A DNA stretch of 64,000 bases from Eutreptiella sp. 'Long Island Sound 2002' (Eukaryota; Euglenozoa; Euglenophyceae; Eutreptiales; Eutreptiaceae), in contig OZ038381.1 of NCBI GenBank assembly GCA_964036045.1, positions 104,847,367-104,911,366 on the forward strand, given 5' to 3'. The notes under the pieces were generated by a model. The model did no database searches. It saw only the letters and a program-made list of their open reading frames with translations, and was not told where the DNA came from. This document shows, piece after piece, positions 42,951-53,625 of the stretch. The position numbers were made by a program, and so were the translations under genes. Position 1 is the stretch's first letter. Each line of letters begins with the position of its first letter.

Positions 42951-43690
42951 CGCCCCAGCCCGCAGGACCACAGAGCGCCACAGACCCGGCAAACCGCCGC
43001 ACCAAAGCACCCCCCTCCCACCACCACCCCCAAACACCACACCGACGAATACACAAGCGAAGCGCCCCCTCCCCCCCATTTTTGCAAACTGGCCTTCGGC
43101 GGCTCCCGGAGGCGCGGGGTGCCACCACTTGCTGCCCGCCTCGGCCCTACCTGGTGGACCGAGTAAGCCGTCCGTTGTCGGTTGGGCATCCCCATCTTCG
43201 CGGATCCTCCTCCAGCTTTGCCGGTTGCTCGGGCAGGCCAACCAGCAGCCAGCTACAAACCCCCCCCAGCCCCCCAAGCCCGCCCCCCCACCCCCACGCA
43301 ACACCCCCCCCAGGTGGGAGGGCATAGGCAGCAAACCACTCGTAGAGCCTCCTGCCGGGTATCCGTGGGCCGACCCCACAGCCTGGCCTAATTAGCGCCC
43401 AACTCTGGCACCTGGCGGTAGCCTGGGCATGAGCAGCCAATGCCCCCCGATTGTGGCAGAGCCAGCTTGTGCCAGCCGCTGGCGGGGCCCATAGGCGCAC
43501 TGGCACATGGGTGCAGCCTGGCGGAGAACTAGGTCACTGGGTCGAGGGGCGAAGCCTTTGGTACTGGGTCCTGGGCAAGTGCAGTGCCTGGGTCACAAAC
43601 CAGCCTGGGCTAGCTGACACCACGTCTCCGGGTAGGGAGCAGGGAGCAGGGGGCGGGGAGGGAGGAACGACATGGGATAGATGAAGGCAG
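42951..43690. other. C-rich mosaic DNA
   Basis: C-rich sequence of the same style as family A, followed by GC-balanced unique-looking DNA. Frames are open in several registers without recognisable motifs. No gene is supported. Confidence 0.4.
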
Positions 43691-44720
43691 GGGAGCTGCC
43701 CCCCCGTGATGGACAGCACAGGTGTTCCACCTTCCCCTGTAGCTCTTTGGTGGTGCCCTATGCCGGGCAGAACACTCCGATGCTTGTGGGAGGTGCCGTA
43801 TGCTGGGCAGAAAGCTCCCTTGCTTGTTGGGTGGTGCCCTATACGGGGACGAACCCTCCATGATTTTTCAGGGGCAAGGGCTAGTGGCGAAGCCACCAGT
43901 GATGGGTACCACAGCCAGCACATAGCGCGGGTTGCAGACAGCCCTGAGCGAGCCCTCCACGGGAAGATGTCATAAACTACTCGTGGGCGGTGCCCTGCGC
44001 CGGGCGGAATCCTCCCGCAGGCATAATGCACAGCAAAGGGGCCCAGAACACATGCCGTGTTGAGAGGACAGGGGAGCTTTCCCCCCCGCGGTGGACAGCA
44101 CAGGTGTTCCTCCCTACCCTGCAGCTTGTGGGTGGTGCCCTATGCCAGGCGGAACCCTGCCATGCTTGTGGGTCGTACCCTTTCCCAGGCAGAACCCTCC
44201 GTGACCTGTGTGGGGCAAGGACCAGTGGCAAAGCCACCAGTGATGGGTCCTGCAGCCGCCACATGGCGCGGGTCACAGACAGCCCTGAGCGAGCGCCTCA
44301 CAGGAGGATGTCATGAACTACTGGTGGGTGGTGCCCTAACCCGGGCAGAACCCTCCCGTAGGCTTGACACCCAGCAAAGCAGCCCACAACACATGCCGTT
44401 TTGAGAGGACAGGGGAATTGCCCCCCAGCGGTGGACAGCAGACATGTTCCTCCCTTCCTTGCAGCTTGTGGGTGGTGCCGTATGCCGGGCGGAACCCCCC
44501 CATGCTTGTGGGTCGTGCCCTATACCGGGCGGAATCCTTCCTGACCTGTGTCGGGCGAGGCCCAATGGCAAAGCCACCAGAGATGGGTCCTGCAGCAGGC
44601 GTATGTTGCGGGTCACAGACAGCACTGAGCGAGCTTCCGACAGGAGGATGTCATGTATTACTTGTGGGTGGTGCCCTATGCCGGGCTGCGCCCTCCAACA
44701 TTTGATTGCTGGCCAGACCT
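43689..44720. repeat. Tandem repeat with 340-380-bp units
   Basis: Three successive units start at about 43,689, 44,069 and 44,409, each marked by AGGGGA followed by a C-run, GTGGACAGCA and later GTGGGTGGTGCCCTATGCC. Each unit also carries the smaller internal duplication GGTGGTGCCCTA...GGGCAGAACCCTCC. No coding function is supported. Confidence 0.75.
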
Positions 44721-46230
44721 GAGAGTGCAGCCAGTGAGGAAGCCGCGCCCCACAAGGTGGCCTGCAACATGCGCCGTCCTGGACACGGCGCGCGGGACGG
44801 GAGCACCAGAGGAAGGGGGATGGTTGAACAAGGGGTGGGAGACAGAGCTGTCACCCCCCCCCCCCCTTGGTGCACCAGCTGGCCCTGTGTCGATGCTGGC
44901 TACTGCCCCGAGCCCGGGCTCTTAACAGGGAATGTGAGGGGCAGGCGATGCGCCGCCCCGAGACCGCAGAGCAGACCATACCACACCATACCCAGAGTAC
45001 TGCGAAACCTTCTGGCACACCCACCTCACCGCTCCCAGCAAAGCCACCGCCACACAGATGAAATCCACTGACCAACGTGACTGCGTCCAGGACCTTGAGA
45101 TGTGCATCAGAGAGCCGCATCGCTGGCACATAAATGCGCCCTCCTCCCCCCAAGAGGACAACCAGCAGGGGTGGCGAGCGGTGTCTCCCTCTGCAACCCT
45201 GCTCGTCACAGGTGACCAGGGCGCAGCAGAGTCACTGGGCGCTCCGCTCCCTAGAATGCTCCTGGGGCAGGAAAGTGCTCAGCAGCCTCAGGAACGTCCG
45301 TCACCTGGGACGCTCCCAGCCGTTCTGGCACACTGTGCACCGCTACCTGTGACCCTGTGGGTCAGTCAAGGTGCACCTCAGACCACACGCCCCGTGCACC
45401 CCTCTGAGGTGCAGTCGTGGGCGGGAGGAAGCTGCTGGTCACCCGACCCGCAGACGCCCTCAGCAGCCTCGTGGTAGGGCCCTCATGTCCCGCTGCTGGG
45501 GCCCGGAGCACAAGGCACACAGAACCCACCAAACGTGCCAGCCCGAGCCTGCCGGACAATGGTAAAGGTCTGCCCCTGCCTTGAAAGCCCTTCCCCCCCC
45601 TGCAGACCATCAGCGCGCGGACACACGCGCACGACGGCATGACCCTCCCACCAGTGCTTTGGTGGGATTCGGGGGGCGTCAGCAGTCTGGGGGAGTGTGA
45701 GACCAAAGAGCCGGGGTAGGGCCCAGTGGAGCCAGTGAGGGAAGGACACACTGGCCGTGGGAGCCTGCCAACGGTGCAAGCCACGACCGGACCCAAATCC
45801 GACACCCCCAAGAGGAGAGGGGAGGCCGCCTACCCCCGAAACCCACAAGGCGCAGAAAGCAAGACAGGCCAAAGGGCCCATCAGCGCGCCCGCCATCAGG
45901 GCGCGGCGCCCAGGCCAGGCCCCTGAATGTACCACACCGCACCGCCCGATGTGCAGGACCCCGTTGCACACCTCCAGCAACACGCTCCCAAACAGCCACA
46001 ACTGCCACCCTACCGCGGCACCACGGCCAACCACCTGCACAAACCCGTCCATGCCGCACAGGGACCACAACTCTCCCAAGGTTAAGGGGTACGGGACTAC
46101 CACGAACGCCAGTATGCTCACCACACCAACAATCCACGCCTCTTAATGCCCCAATATCAGAGCCATTCCGAAAACCCCCATTACCATAGCACGCCTACAC
46201 AGCCGAGCCCATTGGCCAGCCTCACAACAG
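44721..46230. other. C-rich mosaic DNA with a family A fragment
   Basis: No gene is supported. The part at 45,757-46,146 encodes, in one frame, PISAPAIRARRPGQAP and neighbouring Pro-rich sequence that parallels the A1 region at about 27,060-27,200 (PASAPASRARRPDQG), with matching downstream nucleotides. It is therefore a short fragment of a family A copy. Confidence 0.45.
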
Positions 46231-46985
46231 AGCGCACCGGGCCATGCAGTAAGAAGAAGTCACTGCCATGTCTTTCTTCGGGGACTTGATCCAGGCTAAG
46301 CCCCCCCTTGAAAACCTTTTGTTGATGTTGGAACTAACTTAATCATTTTTGTCGTTGTTTTGAAGTTTGAAGTACACCTTCTCAAAGTAACTAGGGTAAC
46401 TAGCCCCCCATGAAGGTCACTCCTACCACTCAACTGAGCGGACGTATCTTCCTTCATGGAGGTGATACCGAAATAAAGTAGGCAGTTCATGCCTATGGCC
46501 TTGTAGGTTACGCCTAGTGGTCCCCCACCTCAAGACCCCTATACTCAATTGATCCTACCACTTATTGTGGTTCTACGTTGTAGCTGTTTCTGAATTCAGC
46601 TACTTGGCCAAGCCATATCCGGTGTCCGGCCTCACTCCTATGCCCCAGATTCCTAACCAACTCCATTTCATCCAACAGAGTGCACATGAAGTGCTTGGTT
46701 CTATCTTGATGGCCTGAGTCTTGCCAGGTTTCACTTAAAATCAACTATTTTGTTTAGAATCCTTTGGAGCTTTGTATTTAGATCTACATTTGTCTATCTG
46801 CAGCCCCTCTTTGTTACACATGTTTTGATTGTGGAAGGACGTATCCTGATTTGATTGATCCGGTGCCTGGACTTGCTTCACATTACCTCTGTGTGGACTT
46901 CATTTTGAGTTGTGGAAAATCATCCAGGTTTTCAAAAACATGGACAAGAAACAAACACAACTCAGAGCGGACCAGAAACCTTTTC
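46231..46985 (+). repeat. Probable 5' LTR remnant of a family B element
   Basis: AT-balanced, non-coding sequence that ends directly at a primer binding site. The upstream end is indistinct. It cannot be compared with the proposed 3' LTR, because only the first 320 bases of that lie in the window. Small minus-strand ORFs here lack support. Confidence 0.4.
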
Positions 46986-46998
46986 TGGTAGCAGAGGG
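46986..46998 (+). other. Primer binding site of the family B element
   Basis: TGGTAGCAGAGGG matches the complement of the 3' end of eukaryotic initiator tRNA-Met. Confidence 0.7.
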
Positions 46999-47064
46999 AG
47001 GCCCTAGAAGACTAAAGCAGAACATGAAGAACACCAATAAAAACTTGTATCCTGACCTGTGAAG

Positions 47065-47156
47065 ATGTCTGTCACTCTCAGTGCCAAAAGAGTGCCGATC
47101 ACAAACACCAGATCCAAGACTGATGTTGTGAGAGTATGGCCTTCATGTACAAGTGG
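47065..47156 (+). CDS. First codons of the family B leader ORF, interrupted
   Basis: An ATG 66 bases after the primer site opens a frame that reads through the target duplication into copy A2. Counting codons across the insertion (92 bases here plus 172 from 60,337 to the stop at 60,508) gives a multiple of three, so the frame was continuous over 88 codons before A2 entered. The product is unrecognised, basic at the start, and probably the N-terminus of Gag. Confidence 0.6.
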
Positions 47157-49908
47157 TTTGAGGTTTGAGGTTTGATTTTGCGAGTACTAGACGCCTTTCG
47201 GCCCCGGGGGGCCACCTGGTCGGGCCAGGTGATATCCTCCTGACCGGGTCCTAGTGGGGTGCCCTCCAAGACGCACCTCCTGCCTGGTGGCGGAGTCACC
47301 CGGGTTCACAGGGCTCGGAGCCCCGTCCTTCCCCGGCTTCCCCGTTTCGCAACTCCCCGGTCAGTGCATCAACTCGCAGCCGTGGCTGCGGGCGCTTACC
47401 CACTGCGTCGCCCCCCTAATGCGTGGTCGCCCGGGGCGCCGGCGCCGCCGGGCCCGTGCTACTGGCTTGTCGCCAGTGGGACCCCCTTGGGCTGGTGCGG
47501 GGGCTGCCTAGCCTAGGGGTTGGGGCGTGGTGCTGTGCGCCACTACTGCCTTGGCAGGTGCGGTGCCCCGTCCGTGTGTGCGCGGCGCTCGCGGCCGTTT
47601 CGGGGGCTTCCGGCCGGTACCTGGTGTTGTGTCTCTCTCGTTTCCCCCTTCCCGCCCCGCGTGTTCCGCACTGCGTGTGGCGGGCTGTCCTGTCAGGGTG
47701 TCCCTTACCCTCGCTCGCTGGTACGCCATCTCACGCGGTCTGTGCGTTCCGCGCGCTCGGTCCGGTTGCCCTTCTGGTAGTCCCCGCGTGCCCCTTTCGT
47801 GTGTGTGCGCTCGCGCTCCCGCGGCGTCCGCTCCCCCCCCCCCCCCTGGGTGGTGTGGCGTGCGCACCCCGCGTGGTCCCGGCACTGGGCGCTGGTAGGG
47901 CCGTTCCACGTGGTCCGTGCCCCTCCGCGTGTCCTGCCCCGGTCTCTTGCTCCGTCTGGCGTGCTTAGGGGGGGGGCGGTCCGGTCCTGGTTCCCCCCTA
48001 CTTGGCTTGGGGTTGTGGGGTTGGCGGTAGGGCGTCCCCGGGGGGGGTGGCTTCTACTGTTGCGAGGGGCGTCTGGGGTCAGGCGCTCCCCCTCCCCCGA
48101 CTGCCCGCCCACTGGGCGGGCTGTTGGGGTCCGCGATCCACGTGTTGTGGGCGCGGGCGTGCGGGTGTGAGGGCCCTTCTCTGTCCCCTCCGCCTGCACG
48201 CCCTGTGGGGGCTGCGCACCGCGGGGCGGGTACGTGGCGTTCGTGTGCCGGGGGGCGGGCTGGGGGGGGGGGGGTGTGCGCCGTACAGCCCGTTTGTGCG
48301 ACCGGCGGGGGGTCGCTCTGTCTCGTTCCGTCCCTCTGCCTTCCCTGGGCAGGCAACAAAGCGGGTGTCACTGGCCTCGTGCTGTCCATGGGGGGCGTGG
48401 CCCCCCATACCACTCCGGTTTGTGCTCACCCGCCTTCTCTGGGCGCGATCTGTGCGGCGTCCTGGCGCGTTGGCGCGGGCTGGCTTGTTCTCCGCGGTTT
48501 CCGTGGGAGCCGGCGGCTGGGTCGGGGGGGCGGGTCGCGCTCCGGCTCCTCTCCCGGGCGGGGGGGGGACCATCCCCCCTGCCTCGGGGGGAGGGGGCCG
48601 GGGCCCCTGCGGCTTGCGGGCCGGTGGGGGGATGCGGGGGGGGGTGGCGCCGCGCCCTCCATGCTCCCCTTCTGGGTGGCGGCCTGCGGTACTCAATCCT
48701 GGCCCCCCTCGTGTCGTCGGCACACTCCCTTCCGGCGTGCGCGTGCAGTCCGGGTCGCAGTGCCGCCCCGGGGTGGGGGGGGGTGGGGGGCGGCCCGTGG
48801 ACCGCTCTCCTGGGGGCCCCTGCAGACCTGAACCCTCCCTCTGCCCTCCCTGAGTGGGCTGTGGTCACGGGAGGGTCATGTGGGGCGCGGCCCCCATACT
48901 GTTCCATTGCGGGCGTTGCTCCAGCACGCTGGTGTGGGCTCGCCCCGCGGCTGTGACCCCCGCGGGAGCAGTTCCAGCCGCACTGCCCCCCCCCCCCCCC
49001 CGCGTCGCGGTCCCTTCTGGGGGGGGGGGCGTCCCCTCGGCTCTGGGGGGGCGGAGGGCCGCTCCTGTGGCTCCCTGGCTGGGGGGGGTGCGGGGGGGGG
49101 GGTGGGGGGGCCGCCCCCCCGCCCCGTCGGGCGTCGGCCTGCCTTCAGTTGCCCCCGGCATGCCCCCTCGGGGTATACTCGTGCCGTGGGGGTTGCCGGT
49201 CGGCCGCGGGCGTCGGGCGCGGTCCGGTCAGCCGCCGACGGGTCAGTGCGGCGGGGGGGGGAAACCCCTCCGCCCTAGTTTGCGCCCCCGTCTTCCCCGG
49301 GCCGGCCTCTGATAAGGCCACGCCGTTTGCGCCGTCCTGGGCGTCGCCGGTCCGCTGTCGGCCGGCAGCAGGCAGGGCGTGTGGGCGCCTGCCTCGGCCG
49401 CGGTGCCCCCACACCCTGGCCGCAGTGGCCTCTTCGGGGGGTGTGTAGGCCCACTGTTTCTTCGGTCTGCCTCCGTCCGCTCTTGGGCCTGAGTCGGAGG
49501 GGGGGGGGGAGTGGGGGGGGGCCCTCTGGTCCCTTGGTGACGCCTCCTGACGGCCAGAGGGGGGCGGCGGCATGGCAGTCCCGGCCCCGGGGGCCAGCCA
49601 TCGGGTTGGGGGTCGCACCCTTCCCCGCCCCCCTCTACCTAGAGCCGGACCCCCGTGCAGGCCCTCGCTGGGGCCCCTCATCCCCCGGCCGTCGTCGCGC
49701 GGCGCTGGCCGGAGGGGGGCGGCCGTGAGGGTTAGCGGTCAGCGGTTAGCAGGCTGCGGGGCAGCAGGTTCCCCCCCGCGCTCGTTGTCTCCGCCCTCCC
49801 TCCCGCGGGAGGTGGCGCGCTCTCCTGCGTCATGTTGTACCGTGGGGGGGGCGTGGGTCGGGGGGCCCATCTCTACCCCCTACTTTCTCGCGTCTGCCGT
49901 CCGGGCCG
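47157..49908 (-). other. Long 3' non-coding region of copy A2
   Basis: Extremely GC-rich, with many runs of 6-12 G on the plus strand (C on the element's sense strand). Frames of 100-280 codons exist in all registers because stops are rare in such composition, and none has recognisable features. The last 260 bases match 1-256 and hold the conserved hairpin and tail. Confidence 0.6.
47213..47231 (-). other. Conserved 3' hairpin of copy A2
   Basis: CACCTGG and CCAGGTG stems with a 5-nt loop, identical in stem sequence to 182-200, and placed about 55 bases from the element end. Confidence 0.55.
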
Positions 49909-50427
49909 TCACCTGCGCCGCCGCTTGTGTTGGGGCTGGGGCTGTGGCGGCGTCCGGTTGCACCGGCGGTAGCGCCAGTGGGCGAGGGTGCTGCGCAAGG
50001 CCCGGGGGAGCCAGTTGTTGGCGTCCGCATCCGTGATGCGGAGCATCGCTCCCCCTTCCAGGAAGGCCGGCCACGTCGGCTCCCTGTCGGGCCACGCCGC
50101 CCGGATCACTGACCTGAGGACCCTCTCATGGTCCTCTGGGGCTGCCCACCCCCCCGGGGGTACCTCTCGGTTTCCTCCGTCTCTCTGGAGGAGCACAGCA
50201 TCGAAGGGCCGGTTCCTCAACCCCCTAGTGGTCCCCTGGTTGGCCCAGCACAACCACCCGTACACCTCCCCCACCAGGGGGAGGGCCTCCTCCCCCAGAG
50301 GGTCCGGGACCGTGCCCCAGTCCTGGTCCCACAGCCGGGCCCCCTCTGCCCCTCGCGCCGGCTCCCCTCGCTGCCCCTGTGCCTGCGGCGCCGATGCCGC
50401 GCCCCGCCCCCCCTCCGCCGCGGCCAT
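49909..50427 (-). CDS. Terminal ORF of family A in copy A2
   Basis: 172 codons. The body contains YGWLCWANQGTTRGLRNRP, a VPPGGWAAPEDHERVL block and ITDADANNWLPRALRSTLAH, and it ends in PQPQHKRRRR. The GGW block and basic tail recur in A1 at 29.9-30.4 kb, supporting real coding. It is the last gene-like segment before the 3' region. The N-terminal 30 residues are Gly/Ala/Arg-rich and overlap the end of the 715-aa frame, so the true start is uncertain. Function unknown; the basic tail suggests nuclear entry or nucleic-acid contact. Confidence 0.5.
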   Translation of the reverse strand: MAAAEGGRGAASAPQAQGQRGEPARGAEGARLWDQDWGTVPDPLGEEALPLVGEVYGWLCWANQGTTRGLRNRPFDAVLLQRDGGNREVPPGGWAAPEDHERVLRSVIRAAWPDREPTWPAFLEGGAMLRITDADANNWLPRALRSTLAHWRYRRCNRTPPQPQPQHKRRRR

Positions 50428-52364
50428 CTACGCCGGCTCCGCTCGCGGCGCGGGGGGGGCTGGCTGGTGCTGGGGTCGTGGGGGTTGGGGGGGGGCGAGC
50501 TCGCCGGCGTCAGGGTCGATGTTGTAGAGGTGGTGGTGGTGGTGGTGGTGGTGGTGGTGGGTGTGGTGCGCCGGCATCTGTTGGATGCCGGGGGGGATGC
50601 ACCCCACCGGCTGCACGTCCGGCTGCGGGGGCGCCCCGCTCCCTGCCCCCCTCCCTTCGGCCCGCCCTCCCCCCCGGGCTCCCATCCCCCATCCTGCCTG
50701 CCCCTTGGGGCCCGCGGCACCCTTGTCCTTGCCCTTCGGCCCCTTCCCAGCCCCCTGCCCGTGCCGCGGGTCCCGCCCCCCGTCCCCAACGCCCTGACCC
50801 GCCCGCTCGCCCACCGCCCCTCGCCCCACCCCCTGCACCTGGGCTCCCTGCCCGCGCCCCTGCGCGCCCTTCCCGTGCCCTGGTCCCTACCTGGCCCCCT
50901 GCCCTGAGTTGCGCCGTCCGCTGCCTGCGCTCTGCGCCCCCTGCTGCTGCGCCCTTGCTCCCTGCCGCGCGTGCCCTGGCCTGCTCCTTGCGCGCGCTCC
51001 TGGGCATTTCCCTCTTCGCATCCAGCCGCCCGCTCCGCGCTCCCGTGGCTGGCACGCAGCTCTGCCTGCGCGCCCTCCCCTCCTTCCTGGATCACGCGCC
51101 GGGCGTCCCGCTGTCTTTGCAGCTGCGGCAGCGTGACGCCGAGCGGCGAGCGCTCTGGCGCCGGGGGGCGGACGTGCCGCGCCCGCGCCGGGGGGAAGGG
51201 CTTGGGGGGGAACTGCTTGGGGGGGCTGGTGTGGGTGTGGGTGGGGTTGGCGTCGGCGCGGTACTTCGCGCTCTCCCTGCCCACTGCTGCTGCTGCGGTG
51301 GCCGCCGGCAAGGCGCCCGTGGCCCGTGCAGGGTCCGTCTCCCGCTTTCGCGGCGTGCTGGGGGTCGCGGCGTGGCCGGCCGAGGCGGTGGTGCAGCCCG
51401 CCGAGGCCGTGGTCGCAACCCCTCGCGCGCCCTCCTCGCTCTCCTCTGCTGCTGTGGCGGCCGCCGGCGAGGCGCCCGTGGCCTGTGCGGGGTCCGTCTC
51501 CCGCTTTCGCGGCGTGCTGGGGGTCGCGGCATGGCCGGCCGAGGCGGTGCCGCGGCCAGCCGGGGCCGCGGTCGCAACCCCTCGCGCGCTCTCCTCGCTC
51601 TCTTCTGCTGCTGTGGCGGCCGCCGGCGAGGCGCCCGTCGCCCGTGCGGGGTCCGTCCCCCGCTTTCGCGGCGTGCTGGGGGTCGCGGCGTGGCCGGCCG
51701 AGGCGGTGGTGCGGCCCGCCGAGGCCGTGGTCGGAACCCCTCGCGCGCCCTCCTCGCTCTCCTCTGCTGCTGTGGTGGCCGCCGGCGAGGCGCCCGTGGC
51801 CCGTGCGGGGTCCGTCCCCCGCTTTCGCGGCGTGCTGGGGGTCGCGGCGTGGCCAGCCGAGGCGGTGGCGCGGCCCGCCGGGGCCGCGGTCGCAACCCCT
51901 CGCGCGCCCTTCTCGCTCTCCTCCGCGGCTGCGGCAGCCCTCGGCGATGCGCCCGGTTCCTTGACCGGGGCTACCCCCCGTGTCGGCGGGGTGCCAGGTG
52001 CCGTGGTTGGGGCTGCGGCGTGGCTCGCTGGGGCTGCGGTCTCTGCTTGCTGCGCGTCTGGGGCCCCCTCTCGGGGCGGGGCGGCAGGGCTTGCTGCTTG
52101 GGCGGCGGGGGCGGTCACCTCGGCTGACTCAGGCTCCCGGGCCGGCGGCGGCGGCCCGACCAGCACCGCCGCCTCCGCCAGCCTCCACTCCTCGCGCTCC
52201 GTGAGGGTCTCCCCCGTCCACTCCGGGGAGGCAGGGGAGCGGGAGCGGGACCGGCGGTGGTGGCGGCCGTTCTGCTGGGGGGAGCCATGGGAGTCTGCCA
52301 TCACTGTTATCCTGGTAGGCATGCGTGGTGGCAGGCGCGCCCTTCCCAATACCTCCTCGAGCAT
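50217..52364 (-). CDS. Repetitive low-complexity ORF of copy A2
   Basis: 715 codons, but probably only the first 380 or so are in the true frame. The start has an Arg/Ser-rich patch (RRSRSRSPASPEW). Four 53-residue (159-bp) tandem repeats follow, at about 51,900-51,270, each with EESEEGARGV and HAATPSTPRKR. The Ser/Thr-Pro-x-Lys/Arg motifs look like proline-directed phosphorylation or DNA-contact motifs of histone H1 tails. A Pro/Lys-rich section and then a Gly/Arg-rich section follow. Near 50,520-50,560 a (GTG/CAC)n tract reads as polyThr in this frame and polyHis in another. Confidence 0.4.
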   Translation of the reverse strand: MLEEVLGRARLPPRMPTRITVMADSHGSPQQNGRHHRRSRSRSPASPEWTGETLTEREEWRLAEAAVLVGPPPPAREPESAEVTAPAAQAASPAAPPREGAPDAQQAETAAPASHAAAPTTAPGTPPTRGVAPVKEPGASPRAAAAAEESEKGARGVATAAPAGRATASAGHAATPSTPRKRGTDPARATGASPAATTAAEESEEGARGVPTTASAGRTTASAGHAATPSTPRKRGTDPARATGASPAAATAAEESEESARGVATAAPAGRGTASAGHAATPSTPRKRETDPAQATGASPAAATAAEESEEGARGVATTASAGCTTASAGHAATPSTPRKRETDPARATGALPAATAAAAVGRESAKYRADANPTHTHTSPPKQFPPKPFPPARARHVRPPAPERSPLGVTLPQLQRQRDARRVIQEGGEGAQAELRASHGSAERAAGCEEGNAQERAQGAGQGTRGREQGRSSRGRRAQAADGATQGRGPGRDQGTGRARRGAGREPRCRGWGEGRWASGRVRALGTGGGTRGTGRGLGRGRRARTRVPRAPRGRQDGGWEPGGEGGPKGGGQGAGRPRSRTCSRWGASPPASNRCRRTTPTTTTTTTTTTSTTSTLTPASSPPPNPHDPSTSQPPPRRERSRRRWPRRRGGGARHRRRRHRGSEGSRREGQRGPGCGTRTGARSRTLWGRRPSPWWGRCTGGCAGPTRGPLGG
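51270..51905 (-). repeat. 159-bp tandem repeat, four units
   Basis: Four in-frame units of 159 bp (53 codons) with a few substitutions each. The length is a multiple of three, unlike the minisatellites elsewhere in the window, which supports selection for coding when they expanded. Confidence 0.8.
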
Positions 52365-53586
52365 CAGTGCCGTGCCGTGGGCAGTGCCGTGTGGTGCTCT
52401 GCGGGGGGGAGGGGGGGAGGGGGTTGGGGGCCCGCTGTGGCGTCAGCCCTGCCTGGCCGGGGGCCGGCGGCCATCCATCGGCATTGGGAGGGGAGGCGGG
52501 GGAGCCACGCGGCCCACGCGTCGCGCCACAGCTCCCAGTCTGGGGCGGGGCCCAGGCCCGGGGGTCGTCGCTTGGTGTCGGGGGGAGCCGCACTAGGTGG
52601 ACCCCTGTAACGGCGGTGACCCCCTGTGTTCGCAGGAAGGTGTGTACTCTGTCCCGCGCCGCGGGCGCCGGGAGGGGGGGGCGAGGTACGGGTGCTGCCC
52701 CATAGAGGTGGGTCGGGGTGATCCCCAGGACCCGCCCCGGGTCCCCGCGGGTCGCGACGACGAGGAGGAGCAGGGGGGTGCCAGGGCACTCTTGCCAGAG
52801 GACCTGCCCCCTGTGGTGGGCACCCCTGGTTCCGGAGAGGGGGGGGGACAGCTCTGGGTTAGCCCAGCCGTGGGGCGCGTGCGTCGCCGGCGGGAAGGCG
52901 GGGCACCCAGTGGCCTCCTTGGGGAACGCCTCGCATACGATGGCGTACGAGGGGGTAGGCCTGGTGCCGTCGTACACCGGGTTGGTCGGCCGGGGGCGGG
53001 CGGACGCCTCGTCCGCGCCTTCCACGAACACCGTGATCTCGCCCACCTCCAGGTCCCCGTCCGGTGGGGGTAGAAGGTGGAGCGCCGCATCCAGCTCGGA
53101 CACTCCCCCCGGGTATGTCGCCCGCGCCTGGTTCAGGTACGGGGCCGCGTCCCCGGGGTAGCGCGTCCTGAAGGCGTGCAGCAGGGCTGGGGCGCTGCTG
53201 CGGAGGGACATGGCAGACCCTGCCCCCGTCAGCCGCAGGGTGTCCCCCATGGACAGGGGCCGGCCTGACCGGTTGGACTCGCGCCACTCCATCCAGTGCC
53301 CGTAGAGGGCCGCCTCTGGGCTGATGCGCCCCGGCTGGACGGCGTTCACGATCCCATGCATCGCCGGGAGCAGCGTAGGGGCCCCCGCTCCGTTCAGGGC
53401 GCGGACAGCCGGGAGGGCGGTCTCGTTGAGGAGAGCCCTCGCACTGCCCGTCAGGTCACACCGTGCGGCAGCGTGCGCCTCGTGCGCCTCCGCCACCGCG
53501 TCCGTCACCAGGTCCCGGACGGCCGCCTCTTGCGCTTTGCGGCGGGCCCTGTTGTGTCCCGGCCCATCCCCCCGTCGGCGTGGCAT
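52129..53586 (-). CDS. Unknown 485-aa ORF of copy A2
   Basis: It starts at ATG 53584-53586 (MPRRRGDGPGHNRARRKAQE), a basic N-terminus suited to nuclear import. The middle looks globular: DLTGSARALLNETALPAVRA, ALYGHWMEWRESNRSGRPLS, LLHAFRTRYPGDAAPYLNQA, and hydrophobic strands such as VGEITVFVEGADEA. The last 150 residues are Pro-rich and probably include a frameshift to the neighbouring frame. It lies between the second Cys cluster and the repetitive ORF. I recognise no family. Confidence 0.5.
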   Translation of the reverse strand: MPRRRGDGPGHNRARRKAQEAAVRDLVTDAVAEAHEAHAAARCDLTGSARALLNETALPAVRALNGAGAPTLLPAMHGIVNAVQPGRISPEAALYGHWMEWRESNRSGRPLSMGDTLRLTGAGSAMSLRSSAPALLHAFRTRYPGDAAPYLNQARATYPGGVSELDAALHLLPPPDGDLEVGEITVFVEGADEASARPRPTNPVYDGTRPTPSYAIVCEAFPKEATGCPAFPPATHAPHGWANPELSPPLSGTRGAHHRGQVLWQECPGTPLLLLVVATRGDPGRVLGITPTHLYGAAPVPRPPLPAPAARDRVHTFLRTQGVTAVTGVHLVRLPPTPSDDPRAWAPPQTGSCGATRGPRGSPASPPNADGWPPAPGQAGLTPQRAPNPLPPSPPQSTTRHCPRHGTDARGGIGKGAPATTHAYQDNSDGRLPWLPPAERPPPPPVPLPLPCLPGVDGGDPHGARGVEAGGGGGAGRAAAAGPGA

Positions 53587-53625
53587 GGAACTGCGGGCTC
53601 TGCAAAGGGCGGCGCCGGGCTGGGG

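Noticed and set aside
46296-46744. Minus-strand ORFs of 64 and 60 aa as a Copia Gag remnant
   Set aside because: No Copia Gag motif can be followed, and the region lies just before a plus-strand primer site, where an LTR is expected.
47157-47180. TTTGAGG repeats as a telomere remnant
   Set aside because: They are the 3' tail of the family A element, also seen at 236-256, and are not a known telomere motif.
47400-49730. ORFs of 100-280 codons in the very GC-rich region
   Set aside because: All six frames are open because of composition; homopolymer G/C runs and absence of motifs argue against coding.
50217-52596. Plus-strand ORFs of 541-582 aa (50379-52127, 50971-52596)
   Set aside because: They are antisense shadows of the A2 ORFs. 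RT, EN and knuckle motifs show that the element is read on the minus strand.
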